Assembly (NCBI GenBank): GCA_027600665.1
Contig: JADGJL010000003.1
Span: forward strand, 62,001 to 126,000
Length of the DNA stretch: 64,000 nucleotides
Origin: Irineochytrium annulatum
Taxonomy: Eukaryota > Chytridiomycota > Chytridiomycetes > Chytridiales > Chytridiaceae
Direction of reading: 5' to 3'
Shown: piece after piece, positions 1 through 9,950 of the stretch
Layout: every line of letters starts with the position of its first letter
How positions within the stretch are numbered: the first letter of the stretch is position 1
The notes under the pieces: model-generated
What the model was told of the DNA's origin: nothing
Databases searched by the model: none
Seen by the model: only the letters and a program-made list of their open reading frames with translations
Position numbers and translations under genes: made by a program

Positions 1-3000
1 TCGCTGATCTGGGCTTGAAGCTGCAAGTGCTATCCTTGGCAGAAACGTGGAATGAACCTGAGTCGTGGTTCAGCTATGGGGAGCACAAGATTGTACCTGC
101 CAGCAAATCACAGCTTGAACCTGGTGACATAACTGAAGCGTCACGAAAGAAGCTTGATCGAGAGGTACAGGAGCTTACACAAGGGGTTAACCTCTCCGAG
201 TGGGATGATGAAGCAGGGGTGACCGAACTTGGTTCGTTATACGTACAAGGGGCCGATGTGGATTGGGTGGAATTGTACAAAGGTACGCATGTGCGACGTG
301 TCAGCTTACCCGTGTACCCTTTTGAATCCCATCGCTGCTGGATTGATCTTCCTGATGAACTGGTTTCGAATCGTATTGACAGAGGCGCGACAGTGTCTTC
401 ACAACACACAGAAGAATTTCATTATACGATGCAGTGGAGAGCAGCTGAGCGGAAACGCACAGGCAGCGGGATCTCCGTTATGCCGGAAACAGTATTGTTG
501 ATTGAAGGCAAGTATGGTGCAGGTGACTCCGTAGCTCGTGTGTTAGAACGTACCGGGGTGAAGGTAATCCGGGCAGCACTGGGTTCTGCTTATGCAGACT
601 TAATCGATAATCGATATACGCTTGGTGACCAGGAAGCGGATTACGACCGTCTCTTCGCAAGCCTTCAAGGCAAATCGGTGGATCACATTATACATGTTGG
701 CTGTTCTCTGGATACCCCGCAGCCGGGGATTCAAAGTCTGTATGAATTGCAGCGCAGTCAGCGCCGAGGTACGTACAGTGTGTACTATTTGGTGCGTGCC
801 CTGATGAGAAGTGACTTTGCCGAGATTGCTGGTATTACACTGATTGCATTAAATGCACACCATATTACGGGAGAAGAATCCGCTCAGCGGCCGGAACATG
901 CGCCATTCCTGAGTCTAAGCAAGGTACTAAACCGTGAACATCCGTCCATCTCTTTCCGATCCTTTGACGTAGATGCAGATACCACTGCAGAGGATTGGAT
1001 CGAGGAAGCATTGGGGACAGAAGAGCAGGGGGACTACCTGATAGCTTACCGTAATGGACAACGTTACGTTGAAGAATTTACGCGTGTGCAGGTTGCAGGA
1101 GATGCCCCATTAGTTGTACGCCCTCAGGGCGTGTACCTGATTACAGGTGGCGGCGGTGGTATTGGTTTGGAAACAGCGCGTTTCCTGGCTTCCAAGGCTC
1201 CCGTGCGTCTGGCTCTGATCAATCGCACCCCGATACCGGATCGTGTACATTGGGACAACCTGATGAATCAGCCCGATCAAGCCAAGCTTCGCCGTTTCAT
1301 TACAGCCGTTATGGAGCTGGAGGCCGCAGGTTCGGAAGTCTCCTGGTACAGTGCGGATGTGGCTGACCGGGAAGCGATGGATCGGGTGATTCGGGATATG
1401 CGTACACGTTATGGTGCTATTCATGGAATCATTCATGGGGCGGGCGTCGGTGGAGATCAACTTCTGATGGATCGGAGTGAGGAACGGTTCAGTGAAGTGC
1501 TGGCATCCAAAATATATGGTACCTGGAATCTGGACGAACTGACCCACAGTGATGATCTGGATTTCTTTGTGATGTATTCATCTGTAGCGACGATGTTCAG
1601 TGGTGTAACACAAGCAGACTACGTGGCGGCAAATGCCTACCTGGATGCCTTCGCTGATGAGCGTACCCTAAGAGGAAAACGCACACTCACCGTGAATTGG
1701 ACCACATGGAAAGAGACGGGCATGTCGGTGGATGCTGGTTTCACCGCAGATACCATTTTCAAAACGGTCCTTACGGCACAGGCCATACAGGGCTTGGAAC
1801 AAGCCATGAACTCCTCCATTCGCAGGGTGCTGATCGGGCAACTGAACTTCAGTGGCGGTGGCGTGCGTTTGCTGGATAAAATGCAGGTTCGATTGTCCAC
1901 AGAACTTAGTGGCAGAGTGGCTGAATATCTGCAAAGTGCTGCTTCCAAAACGAGGTCGACCAAGAAGGTTGGCAGTACTTCAAGCGGTGAAGTGAAATTA
2001 TCAGGCAAGAGTGAGGGTGGATATACCGCTACTGAACGGCATGTTGCCAGCGTATGCAAAGAAGTTCTGGGATTTGACGAGATCGATATCTATGAGAACT
2101 TCTTCGAGCTTGGTGCTGATTCCATTCTGCTGCTGAAAATCCACGCAGGACTTTCCAAAAGATACCCTGGCGTCCTTGCCGTAACGGACTTGTTTGAATT
2201 TTCGACGATTCACAAGCTGGCGGAATATATTTTCAAGGAACATGGTGAATCGGAAGAAGAGACGGTTGCTGTACTGAGCGACATGGATGCTTCTGCAACC
2301 AGCGAAGAACAGACATCACCCGAAACTGAGAAGCAAGCAGAAATGTGTGCTCAAGATGAGCAGCATTCACGACAGACTGCTTCCGGACCATTGTCTGGGG
2401 ATCTAGCCATTGTGGGGATGGCTCTGAATGTAGCTTCCACAACCGATGTATCCGAATTCTGGGAGCATATTCAAGGCAAGGTGGATCATATCCGTCCTCT
2501 CCCAGAACGACGACAACAAGATCTGGACTGGTACTTGCAAAATACAAGGTTGGACCTCCCGGAACTGGATTCCAAAGCGGGAGCTTTTATAGAAGACATT
2601 GACTTATTCGATTATTCATTCTTTAAATTATCACCGAAAGAAGCGAGTCTGACAGACCCGAATCAGCGTCTCTTCCTGGAGACCGTGTGGAGGGCCATTG
2701 AGGATGCGGGTTACGGCGGCGGGAAACTGGCCGGTTCGGATACCGGTGTCTATTTGGGGTATTCAACAAACACAGTTGATATGTACTCTCGTTTCATATA
2801 TGAGACGGATTTGGGCGCTCTTCCGGATGCCGTGGTGGGTAACACACCATCGATCATTCCTGCTCGCATATCGTATTTGCTGAACTTGAAAGGGCCGAGC
2901 ATGTTGGTGGATACGGCCTGTTCTTCGTCCCTTACAGCGGTGCACATTGCTTCGCGTGCCCTGCTAAGCGGAGAGTGCAGCATGGCCGCAGTAGGTGGAA

Positions 3001-6000
3001 TCAAAATCTCAACCATGCCGATCACCAAAAAGAACGAAAACATGCTCCAGGGTCTGGAGTCTGGTGACGGAAAGACAAGAGCATTTGATGATGATTCTGA
3101 TGGTGCCGGGCTTGGTGAAGGCATCGGAGTAGTCATGCTAAAAAGGCTGGAGGATGCGTTGAGGGATGGGGATCAGGTATACGCCGTACTCAAAGGCACT
3201 GCGATGAATCAGGATGGCAGTTCAGCCGGCATTACGGCTCCGAATCCAGCGGCTCAACAGGAAGTTATTACTAAAGCCTGGAGACAGGCAGGTATTCATC
3301 CCGAGACGATCACGTACATGGAAACGCATGGCACAGGAACCGCGCTGGGTGATCCAATTGAAATTAAAGGCATCCAAAATGCGTTCCGACAATTCACAGA
3401 TCGACGTCAATTCTGTGCGGTCGGTTCCATTAAAACCAACCTGGGTCATACCTCTGAGGCAGCCGGTATGATCAGCCTGATCAAGGCGGCACTTGCCGTC
3501 AGGCATGGTGTGATTCCACCGAATCTTCATTTTAACCGTCCTAACCGAAATATTGATTTTCATGCTTCGCCTGTATATGTGAATACACGATTACGACCGT
3601 GGAAGGTGAAGGACGGACCTCGACGCTGTGGTGTCAGTGCATTTGGCATCAGCGGAACGAATTGTCATGTCATCCTGGAAGAACCACCAGTGATTACACC
3701 TGTATCTGCACCAGCACGTCCTCATTTGCTGGTATTGTCTGCTCGATCCGAAGAGGCACTTCAGCGGTTGGTTGCTGAATATGTTCGTCTGCTGGATCGG
3801 AACAACCAATATGAACTTCTAGATATGTGCAGTACTGCAAGCACAGGACGGGGACATTACCCGTTCCGGTTGTCACTTATGGTACGGGATACGGAAGGGT
3901 TGCTGAATACCTTGAGACAGCTGGAGAACAGATCATTCCAATCCATTGCACTGCCGGGAGTTGAGTTCGGTGAACACCGGACTGTTCCCAAGAGTAAGAA
4001 GGATCGGACAGCTGGTGAAATGACCGAATCGGAAAAAATGGGTCTTAGCCAATTAATGCGTTCGGCCATTCAGAGCTTTGTACAGAATGGAGGCGAGTCG
4101 GAGTATTTGTTAAAGCAGATTGCCCATCTGTATGTACAGGGAGCAGATGCGGACTGGGAAGAACTGTACGCAGGTGAACATGCTCGCAAAGTCAGCTTGC
4201 CTGCGTATCCGCTGGAACGGAAGCGCTGCTGGATCCATATTCCCGAACGTCCACAGCTGCGTGAGGTCTCTATAGAAGAGGCCGAGGCCCCACTGCATTA
4301 TGCGGCTATGTGGAAAGAAATGAATCGAATATCGACTGGTCAGCATGGAGGCAATACAGAACCGGTTGTGATGTTGATGGATAGAAGTGGTATCGCCTCA
4401 TCTGTTGCCGAGAAACTGGAAGCGGAGGGCCGGCTCGTAATCAAGGTTTACCGCGGAGATTCCTATACCAATCAAGCCAATGCTGAATTTACCATTCGAT
4501 CATGTGAAGAAGATTATGAACGGTTCATTCGAGCGGTAGAGCCTTATAAAATCTCGCAGCTTTTTCATTTCTTCGCACTGGATCAACATGGAGATGAAGG
4601 TACCGTGGGGGAATTGGAAGAATCGCTTGATCGCGGCGTGTATAGCCTGTTTTATTTGTCCAAAGCGATGTCAAAGGTTCATTTCAAACGACCAGTCGAT
4701 CTGGTACTGGTGACATCTTGTACACAAAGCGTTACGGGCAGTGAACTGTACATTCGTCCAGAACACGCACCTATGGTGGGGCTTGGCAAGACCATCTGTC
4801 ATGAGATGAATCAATTCCGCTGTCGAAGCATTGATATCGATGTCGAGACACCGATGGAGCAATGGTTACAGGAAATTCGGGAGCCTGACATCTTATATCT
4901 TGCCGCTTACCGTAAGGGGCGTCGATATGTCCAGGAGCTGGGTGAGATTCCGATGTCCGTATTGCCCGAACGACCGATTCACATGCGCGAAGGTGGTGTG
5001 TATCTCATCACTGGAGGCACAGGCGGGATTGGACTGGAGACAGCGAGTGCATTATCTTTAGCGCCGGAGAAAATCAAACTTGTGCTGATGAATCGTTCAC
5101 CGTTTCCAGAACGGGCAACATGGGAAGAGGTGCTGTCCTCAGGTGAGGAAACCAAGTTAACCGCTCAAATCCAGCGGATCAAAGAGATGGAAGCTCGGGG
5201 CACAGAAGTACATCTGTACAGTGTAGATATTGCTGACCCCCTTCAGCTCGCATCGGTGCTAAGCAAGATCAGACAACAGCACGGTCCGGTGTCTGGTATT
5301 ATTCACGGCGCTGGTGTTGCCGGAGAAGGTTTCCTGATGAACAAAGACCGTGAAGCCTTTGAACGTGTCATGCGCCCTAAAGTGTTGGGGACATGGAGCT
5401 TGGATCAATTGACACGTGCAGATCAACCGGACTTCTTTGTCATGTTCTCCACAGCTACAACATTTTTTAGTGAACCTGGACAAGGGGACTATACTGCCGC
5501 CAATGCTTATATGGATTCGTTTGCGGCTCATCGCAGGCAAGCGGGTCTGTCCACCCTTGCCGTGAATTGGACGGCGTGGAAGGAAACCGGCATGGCCCGG
5601 GATTTTCATGCCAATTCAGATGGTGGATTCAAGGCAATCACGACAGCGAGAGGTATCCAGGGGCTGCTAGAAGCCATGGGTAAGGATGTAACCCAGGTTC
5701 TGATCGGGGAGCTCAATCGGGAGGGAATCTACCAACATGTCTCTGATGACATGCCGCTCATGCTGTTCTCTTCTGACATTAGCGAGGCTATTGAAACCGG
5801 ACGCAAGGGTGATGCCAGTTGTTCACAGGAAGAAGCGGGCGATATGAAGTTGTTGGGCAGGACAGACGAAGTTTATTCCGTCATTGAGAGCGCCTTAGGT
5901 CGATTATGGAGTAAGGCGCTTGGGGTCAATGAACTCAGTATTTACGATGATTTCTATGAGATGGGTGGAGATTCCATTCTGGGCCTCAAGATCGCCAATG

Positions 6001-7493
6001 GTCTCACTAAAGAGTTGTCGATCCTTGTGAATACAGCAGAAATCCTGATGTATCCAACGATTGCGGAATCGGCTGCTTATCTGGAAGAGTCCTATGGTCT
6101 ATCCATAAGCGGAGATTCCGAGGGAGCACTACCTGTGTTGACACGTGTGGAGCCCCAACCTTATTACCCGGTTTCTTCTGCTCAGAAGAGATTCGTCGTT
6201 CTAGACCGGCTGGAGGGCCAAAATACTAATGCAAACATACCAAGAGCCTCCATCATGGAGGGAGATTTTGAGCATGGGGCATTTGAACAGATCATTCGCA
6301 AGCTGATTCAACGTCATGAATCGTTCCGGACTTCATTTGAATTTCTGGATGGAATTCCTTATCAGAAGGTTTGGGATCAGGTCGATTTCAATGTGGGTTA
6401 CTCAGAGTCCACTCGGGAACAACTTACCGAGAAGCTCCTTGGTTTCGTGAAACCTTTTGAACTCGATCAGGCGCCGTTATTCCGTTTCGAAGTGGTTAAG
6501 CTGGCTGATCGTGTACACGCCGTATTTTTTGACATGCACCACATTATTACGGATGGCATGTCGATGGACATCATTATGCAGGAGATCATTGATCTGTATG
6601 AAGGGCGTGAGCTGAAACCACTCACCATCCAGTACAAAGATTATGCGGTGTGGCATAATGCCTTGCTCTCTTCCGGTGCTCTGCTCAAACAGGAAGAGTA
6701 TTGGCTGAACCTGTACAAGGATTCCATCCCGCACCTCAAATTGCCTACCGATTATCCTCGTCCTTTGGCCAATGAATTCGAAGGAGATCAGGTCGTGTTT
6801 ATTGGTAATGAAACCTTGACTATGGATCTGGAACGCATGGCTGCCAAGACAGGAACGACCTTGTTTATGTTGCTGCTTGCAGCGTACAACGTGTTGCTGG
6901 CCAAATATGCAGATCAGGATGATATCGTTGTGGGCTCTCCCATTGCGGGCAGATCACACGCCGATCTGGAGGATGTTGTGGGTGTTTTTATTAACATCAT
7001 CACGATCCGTACCAAGCCACAATCGGAAAAAACGTTCCTGGAGCTGCTGACCGAGGTAAGAGAAGCTGCACTGAAGTCTTATGAGAATCAACAATTTCAG
7101 TTCGAAGATCTGGTGCGGAAGCTTAACCTGAACAGAGACAGACACCGTAATCCTTTATTTGATGCGATGTTTGCTCTTCAGAATGTAGGTACAGTGGACG
7201 TTACAGTGGGCAAATTCAACACGACGCCATATGAGTTTGGAGCAGCGGAGAGCCGTTATGACGTGTACCTCGAGATTATTGAGAAACATGACAAGCTGCG
7301 ATTTAATCTGGAGTATCGGACCAAACTCTTCAAGCGGGAAACGGCAGAGAAGATGCTTCACGATTATGTAGCGCTGCTGCAACAGTTATTGCTTCATCCG
7401 GGGCAGAAGCTGGGCGAAATTGAACTGGAAAGCAGCAAGCATATGCTGGTTTCTTACGATCCAGCCGCAGAAGATCTTGATTTTAATTTCTGA
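1..7493 (+). CDS. trans-AT polyketide synthase with terminal condensation domain (5' partial)
   Basis: Multidomain assembly-line enzyme; the frame is open to base 1, so the true start lies upstream. Numbering residues from base 15, I see: a post-KS linker (1-117), KR1 (about 134-615; GGGGGIG near 378, YxxxN with Tyr536), ACP1 (676-745; Ser703 in GADS), KS (796-1225; Cys969 in TACSS, His1105 in HGTGT, His1145 in NLGH), a second linker ending near 1415, KR2 (about 1426-1900; GGTGGIG, Tyr1826), ACP2 (1954-2026; Ser1987 in GGDS) and an NRPS C domain (2047-2445; HHIITDG, His2175/His2176/Asp2180). No AT, DH, ER or TE is present, which with the separate AT at 11004 marks it as trans-AT. Both modules should leave beta-hydroxyls. 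The terminal C domain should join the chain to the amino acid loaded by the NRPS at 12346. First gene of the operon within the window. Confidence 0.93.
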   Translation, partial: ADLGLKLQVLSLAETWNEPESWFSYGEHKIVPASKSQLEPGDITEASRKKLDREVQELTQGVNLSEWDDEAGVTELGSLYVQGADVDWVELYKGTHVRRVSLPVYPFESHRCWIDLPDELVSNRIDRGATVSSQHTEEFHYTMQWRAAERKRTGSGISVMPETVLLIEGKYGAGDSVARVLERTGVKVIRAALGSAYADLIDNRYTLGDQEADYDRLFASLQGKSVDHIIHVGCSLDTPQPGIQSLYELQRSQRRGTYSVYYLVRALMRSDFAEIAGITLIALNAHHITGEESAQRPEHAPFLSLSKVLNREHPSISFRSFDVDADTTAEDWIEEALGTEEQGDYLIAYRNGQRYVEEFTRVQVAGDAPLVVRPQGVYLITGGGGGIGLETARFLASKAPVRLALINRTPIPDRVHWDNLMNQPDQAKLRRFITAVMELEAAGSEVSWYSADVADREAMDRVIRDMRTRYGAIHGIIHGAGVGGDQLLMDRSEERFSEVLASKIYGTWNLDELTHSDDLDFFVMYSSVATMFSGVTQADYVAANAYLDAFADERTLRGKRTLTVNWTTWKETGMSVDAGFTADTIFKTVLTAQAIQGLEQAMNSSIRRVLIGQLNFSGGGVRLLDKMQVRLSTELSGRVAEYLQSAASKTRSTKKVGSTSSGEVKLSGKSEGGYTATERHVASVCKEVLGFDEIDIYENFFELGADSILLLKIHAGLSKRYPGVLAVTDLFEFSTIHKLAEYIFKEHGESEEETVAVLSDMDASATSEEQTSPETEKQAEMCAQDEQHSRQTASGPLSGDLAIVGMALNVASTTDVSEFWEHIQGKVDHIRPLPERRQQDLDWYLQNTRLDLPELDSKAGAFIEDIDLFDYSFFKLSPKEASLTDPNQRLFLETVWRAIEDAGYGGGKLAGSDTGVYLGYSTNTVDMYSRFIYETDLGALPDAVVGNTPSIIPARISYLLNLKGPSMLVDTACSSSLTAVHIASRALLSGECSMAAVGGIKISTMPITKKNENMLQGLESGDGKTRAFDDDSDGAGLGEGIGVVMLKRLEDALRDGDQVYAVLKGTAMNQDGSSAGITAPNPAAQQEVITKAWRQAGIHPETITYMETHGTGTALGDPIEIKGIQNAFRQFTDRRQFCAVGSIKTNLGHTSEAAGMISLIKAALAVRHGVIPPNLHFNRPNRNIDFHASPVYVNTRLRPWKVKDGPRRCGVSAFGISGTNCHVILEEPPVITPVSAPARPHLLVLSARSEEALQRLVAEYVRLLDRNNQYELLDMCSTASTGRGHYPFRLSLMVRDTEGLLNTLRQLENRSFQSIALPGVEFGEHRTVPKSKKDRTAGEMTESEKMGLSQLMRSAIQSFVQNGGESEYLLKQIAHLYVQGADADWEELYAGEHARKVSLPAYPLERKRCWIHIPERPQLREVSIEEAEAPLHYAAMWKEMNRISTGQHGGNTEPVVMLMDRSGIASSVAEKLEAEGRLVIKVYRGDSYTNQANAEFTIRSCEEDYERFIRAVEPYKISQLFHFFALDQHGDEGTVGELEESLDRGVYSLFYLSKAMSKVHFKRPVDLVLVTSCTQSVTGSELYIRPEHAPMVGLGKTICHEMNQFRCRSIDIDVETPMEQWLQEIREPDILYLAAYRKGRRYVQELGEIPMSVLPERPIHMREGGVYLITGGTGGIGLETASALSLAPEKIKLVLMNRSPFPERATWEEVLSSGEETKLTAQIQRIKEMEARGTEVHLYSVDIADPLQLASVLSKIRQQHGPVSGIIHGAGVAGEGFLMNKDREAFERVMRPKVLGTWSLDQLTRADQPDFFVMFSTATTFFSEPGQGDYTAANAYMDSFAAHRRQAGLSTLAVNWTAWKETGMARDFHANSDGGFKAITTARGIQGLLEAMGKDVTQVLIGELNREGIYQHVSDDMPLMLFSSDISEAIETGRKGDASCSQEEAGDMKLLGRTDEVYSVIESALGRLWSKALGVNELSIYDDFYEMGGDSILGLKIANGLTKELSILVNTAEILMYPTIAESAAYLEESYGLSISGDSEGALPVLTRVEPQPYYPVSSAQKRFVVLDRLEGQNTNANIPRASIMEGDFEHGAFEQIIRKLIQRHESFRTSFEFLDGIPYQKVWDQVDFNVGYSESTREQLTEKLLGFVKPFELDQAPLFRFEVVKLADRVHAVFFDMHHIITDGMSMDIIMQEIIDLYEGRELKPLTIQYKDYAVWHNALLSSGALLKQEEYWLNLYKDSIPHLKLPTDYPRPLANEFEGDQVVFIGNETLTMDLERMAAKTGTTLFMLLLAAYNVLLAKYADQDDIVVGSPIAGRSHADLEDVVGVFINIITIRTKPQSEKTFLELLTEVREAALKSYENQQFQFEDLVRKLNLNRDRHRNPLFDAMFALQNVGTVDVTVGKFNTTPYEFGAAESRYDVYLEIIEKHDKLRFNLEYRTKLFKRETAEKMLHDYVALLQQLLLHPGQKLGEIELESSKHMLVSYDPAAEDLDFNF

Positions 7494-7502
7494 TCAGGGA
7501 GA

Positions 7503-7517
7503 GGGAGTGCTACTCCC
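7503..7517 (+). other. small intercistronic hairpin
   Basis: A GGGAGT-GCT-ACTCCC hairpin sits between the PKS stop and the dehydrogenase start. It has no T tract, so it is not a convincing terminator. It could affect RNA stability or processing; that is inference only. Confidence 0.3.
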
Positions 7518-7541
7518 CCACAAACAGGAGGAACAGGGACA

Positions 7542-8387
7542 ATGAAGAAGATCGGGGTAATTGGAGCAGGGGTGATGGGCCGCGGTGTGGCCCAGAGTTT
7601 TGCACAGACAGGTCATGAGGTTATCTTGGTGGACATCAAGGATGAAGTGCTGGAGATTGCCGGAGAAGAGATCTATAACAATATTCGAATGCTGAAGCTA
7701 TTCAAGAAAGTGGAGGGACTGGAAGACCCGGAGATCATCATGGAGCGCATTCATATGACGACGGAACTGGAGATGCTTCGTGAAGCGGATATCATCGTTG
7801 AAAATGTAAACGAACAGTGGGACATCAAAAGGCAAGTGTACGGCCGGATCGATCCGATCTGTCAGGAGGCATGCATATTTCTAGTGAACACTTCGTGTAT
7901 ATCCATTACCAAAATTGCGGCATTAACCAGCCGGCCTGATCGGGTCATCGGTACTCATTTTATGAATCCAGTTCCCTTGAAATCAGCTGTTGAAGTGATC
8001 AAGGGGATGCATACCTCGGAACGTACCATTGAAGAAGTAACTGAACTATTGTCATCAATCGGTAAAGAGACGATTCTGGTGAACGACTATCCCGGATTTG
8101 TCTCCAACCGGATTTCCCATCTGTTTATGAATGAAGCTGCGTTTGTTCTTCAGGATCAGGTGGCTACAGCACGTGAAGTAGATGATATTTTTGTCAAATG
8201 TTACGGGCACACGATGGGGCCTTTGGAGACTGCGGATTTAATCGGCTTGGATACCGTTGTGGATTCGCTTGATGTGCTGTATGAGAGCTACCAGGACCCA
8301 AAATTCCGTTGTTGTCCTTTACTGAGAAAGATGGTGCACGCCGGACAGACGGGAAGAAAATCAGGGGAAGGGTTCTATAGTTACTAA
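7542..8387 (+). CDS. 3-hydroxyacyl-CoA dehydrogenase-like enzyme of hydroxymalonyl-ACP synthesis
   Basis: 281-residue NAD(P)-dependent dehydrogenase. The N-terminal Rossmann motif GAGVMGRG is at residues 8-15, and the family segment THFMNPVP carries the likely catalytic His. The C-terminal helical domain completes the usual 3-hydroxybutyryl-CoA dehydrogenase length. In the FkbK/ZmaG family this enzyme oxidises glyceryl-ACP as the first of two oxidation steps toward hydroxymalonyl-ACP. That role fits the neighbours exactly: carrier protein, acyl-CoA dehydrogenase and FkbH-like protein follow directly. Ribosome binding site AGGAGG is about 10 nt upstream of the ATG. It could be a generic fatty-acid enzyme, but the context argues strongly against that. 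Confidence 0.88.
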   Translation: MKKIGVIGAGVMGRGVAQSFAQTGHEVILVDIKDEVLEIAGEEIYNNIRMLKLFKKVEGLEDPEIIMERIHMTTELEMLREADIIVENVNEQWDIKRQVYGRIDPICQEACIFLVNTSCISITKIAALTSRPDRVIGTHFMNPVPLKSAVEVIKGMHTSERTIEEVTELLSSIGKETILVNDYPGFVSNRISHLFMNEAAFVLQDQVATAREVDDIFVKCYGHTMGPLETADLIGLDTVVDSLDVLYESYQDPKFRCCPLLRKMVHAGQTGRKSGEGFYSY

Positions 8388-8469
8388 TCAATGGCATGAA
8401 TAGTTCATGGCATAAACAAGCTGTTTGCTTATTCAAAACCATTTTAATGAGAGAAAGGGAGTTATACAC

Positions 8470-8712
8470 ATGGAAGAAGTTAAAGGTAGAGTTCGCAAGT
8501 TTTTGGGTCGTTTTTTCAAAAAGCATGAGCTTCAGGACGATGAGGACATCTTTGCCCTTGGTTTTGTGAATTCGTTGTTTGCGATGCAGCTCGTTATGTT
8601 TCTGGAGAAGGAATTCTCCATTCGGGTCGATAATAAAGATCTGGATTTGCAGAACTTCAAGTCCATTAATGCCATCGTTGAGCTGATTGAGAGCAAGACG
8701 GTCAGTTCCTAA
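8470..8712 (+). CDS. acyl carrier protein for the glycerate-derived extender unit
   Basis: 80-residue free-standing ACP. The motif GFVNSLFAMQ carries the serine expected to receive the phosphopantetheine arm and resembles the FkbJ/ZmaD carriers that hold glyceryl, then hydroxymalonyl, units. The ATG at 8470 is chosen because a GA-rich binding site (AAAGGGAG) lies just upstream; an in-frame ATG at 8425 has none. It lies between the two dehydrogenases of the same pathway. Its sequence differs clearly from the two ACPs embedded in the PKS, as expected for a dedicated carrier. Confidence 0.9.
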   Translation: MEEVKGRVRKFLGRFFKKHELQDDEDIFALGFVNSLFAMQLVMFLEKEFSIRVDNKDLDLQNFKSINAIVELIESKTVSS

Positions 8713-8786
8713 GAAGTCACCGATTCTCATCCCAATATAGTGTGAAGAATGTGCATTCATCCAGTCCATTATAGGAGGTTAACGTA

Positions 8787-9950
8787 TTGAAAATGGAATT
8801 GAGCGAACAGCAGCTCCAATGCAAGCAGGATGCTGCATCATTTACCGATCAATATATCGTTCCGTACGCAGGCTTGCACGATAGGGAAGAACGGCTTCAT
8901 CCAGAGGTGATCGATTCGCTGAAATCCTCAGGTTATCTGGGTTCCATGATTCCTCGTGAGTATGGGGGTATGGGGCTTGATCCAATATCGGTTGGAGTGC
9001 TGAATGAGGAGATCGGAAGAGGATGTTCATCCGTGCGAAGTCTGCTTACGGTTCACGGTATGGTTGCCATAGCCATTCAGAAGTTTGGTTCTGAAGAGAT
9101 GCGGTCCTATTGGTTGCCACGTCTGGCCTCGGGTGAAATCATTGGAGCCTTTGGTCTGAGCGAACCGGGAGTTGGTAGTGATGCCAAAAGCATCGAGACC
9201 GTAGCTGAGTCCAATGGCGAAGGATATCTGCTGAACGGGAAGAAAAAGTGGATCACAATGGGTCAGCTTGCTGACCTATTTCTCGTCTTTGCCCAGGTGA
9301 AGGGTAAACCAACCGCGTTCCTTGTGGAACGGAACAACCCGGGATTGAAGATAGAGCCGATTAACGGGATGTTGGGGGTTAGAGGTTCGATGCTGGCGGA
9401 ACTGCATCTGGAGCAGGTTTACGTTGAATCCGATCGTATGGTGGGGAGCCCAGGTACAGGTATCTCTATGGTGGCCTTGCATTGTTTGGATTATGGTCGC
9501 TACACCGTGGCTTGGGGTTGTGTTGGACTGGGACAAGCTTGTCTAGAGGCTTCGCTGAGTTATGCGGGTAGCCGCCGTCAGTTCGGAGCCCTCCTGCAGG
9601 AAAATCAGTTAATTCAGAAAATGCTTACTGAGATTATTGTGGATGTGAGAGCGGCACGGCTTTTATGTTATCAATCTGGCTATCTGAAAGAAGTGATGGA
9701 TCCGGATTCCATTATGGAAACCTGGACGGCTAAGTACTACGCGGCAGACATGGTTAACAAGGTAGCACACCGTGCGGTACAGATTCATGGAGCCAAGGGT
9801 TGCAGTGCGGAGTATCCGGTGGAGCGCTTCTACCGGGATGCCCGTGTGAATGAGATTATTGAGGGTACCACACAAATGCATGAGATGGTTATTGCTTCAT
9901 ACGCTGCGAGTACTCATGAATCCGTACAAGAGGAGGCTGTCCTGTCATGA
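8787..9950 (+). CDS. acyl-CoA dehydrogenase-like flavoenzyme of hydroxymalonyl-ACP synthesis
   Basis: 387-residue flavin-dependent acyl-CoA dehydrogenase family protein of normal length. Visible landmarks are the FAD/substrate segment FGLSEPGVGSDA, the WITMG strand and the C-terminal IIEGTTQM segment that carries the catalytic Glu in this family. In FkbI/ZmaE-type proteins it carries out the second oxidation, giving the carboxylate of hydroxymalonyl-ACP. A TTG start is favoured: AGGAGG ends about 7 nt before it, whereas the ATG two codons later would be too far away. It overlaps the next gene by 4 nt (ATGA), implying translational coupling. Confidence 0.88.
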   Translation: MKMELSEQQLQCKQDAASFTDQYIVPYAGLHDREERLHPEVIDSLKSSGYLGSMIPREYGGMGLDPISVGVLNEEIGRGCSSVRSLLTVHGMVAIAIQKFGSEEMRSYWLPRLASGEIIGAFGLSEPGVGSDAKSIETVAESNGEGYLLNGKKKWITMGQLADLFLVFAQVKGKPTAFLVERNNPGLKIEPINGMLGVRGSMLAELHLEQVYVESDRMVGSPGTGISMVALHCLDYGRYTVAWGCVGLGQACLEASLSYAGSRRQFGALLQENQLIQKMLTEIIVDVRAARLLCYQSGYLKEVMDPDSIMETWTAKYYAADMVNKVAHRAVQIHGAKGCSAEYPVERFYRDARVNEIIEGTTQMHEMVIASYAASTHESVQEEAVLS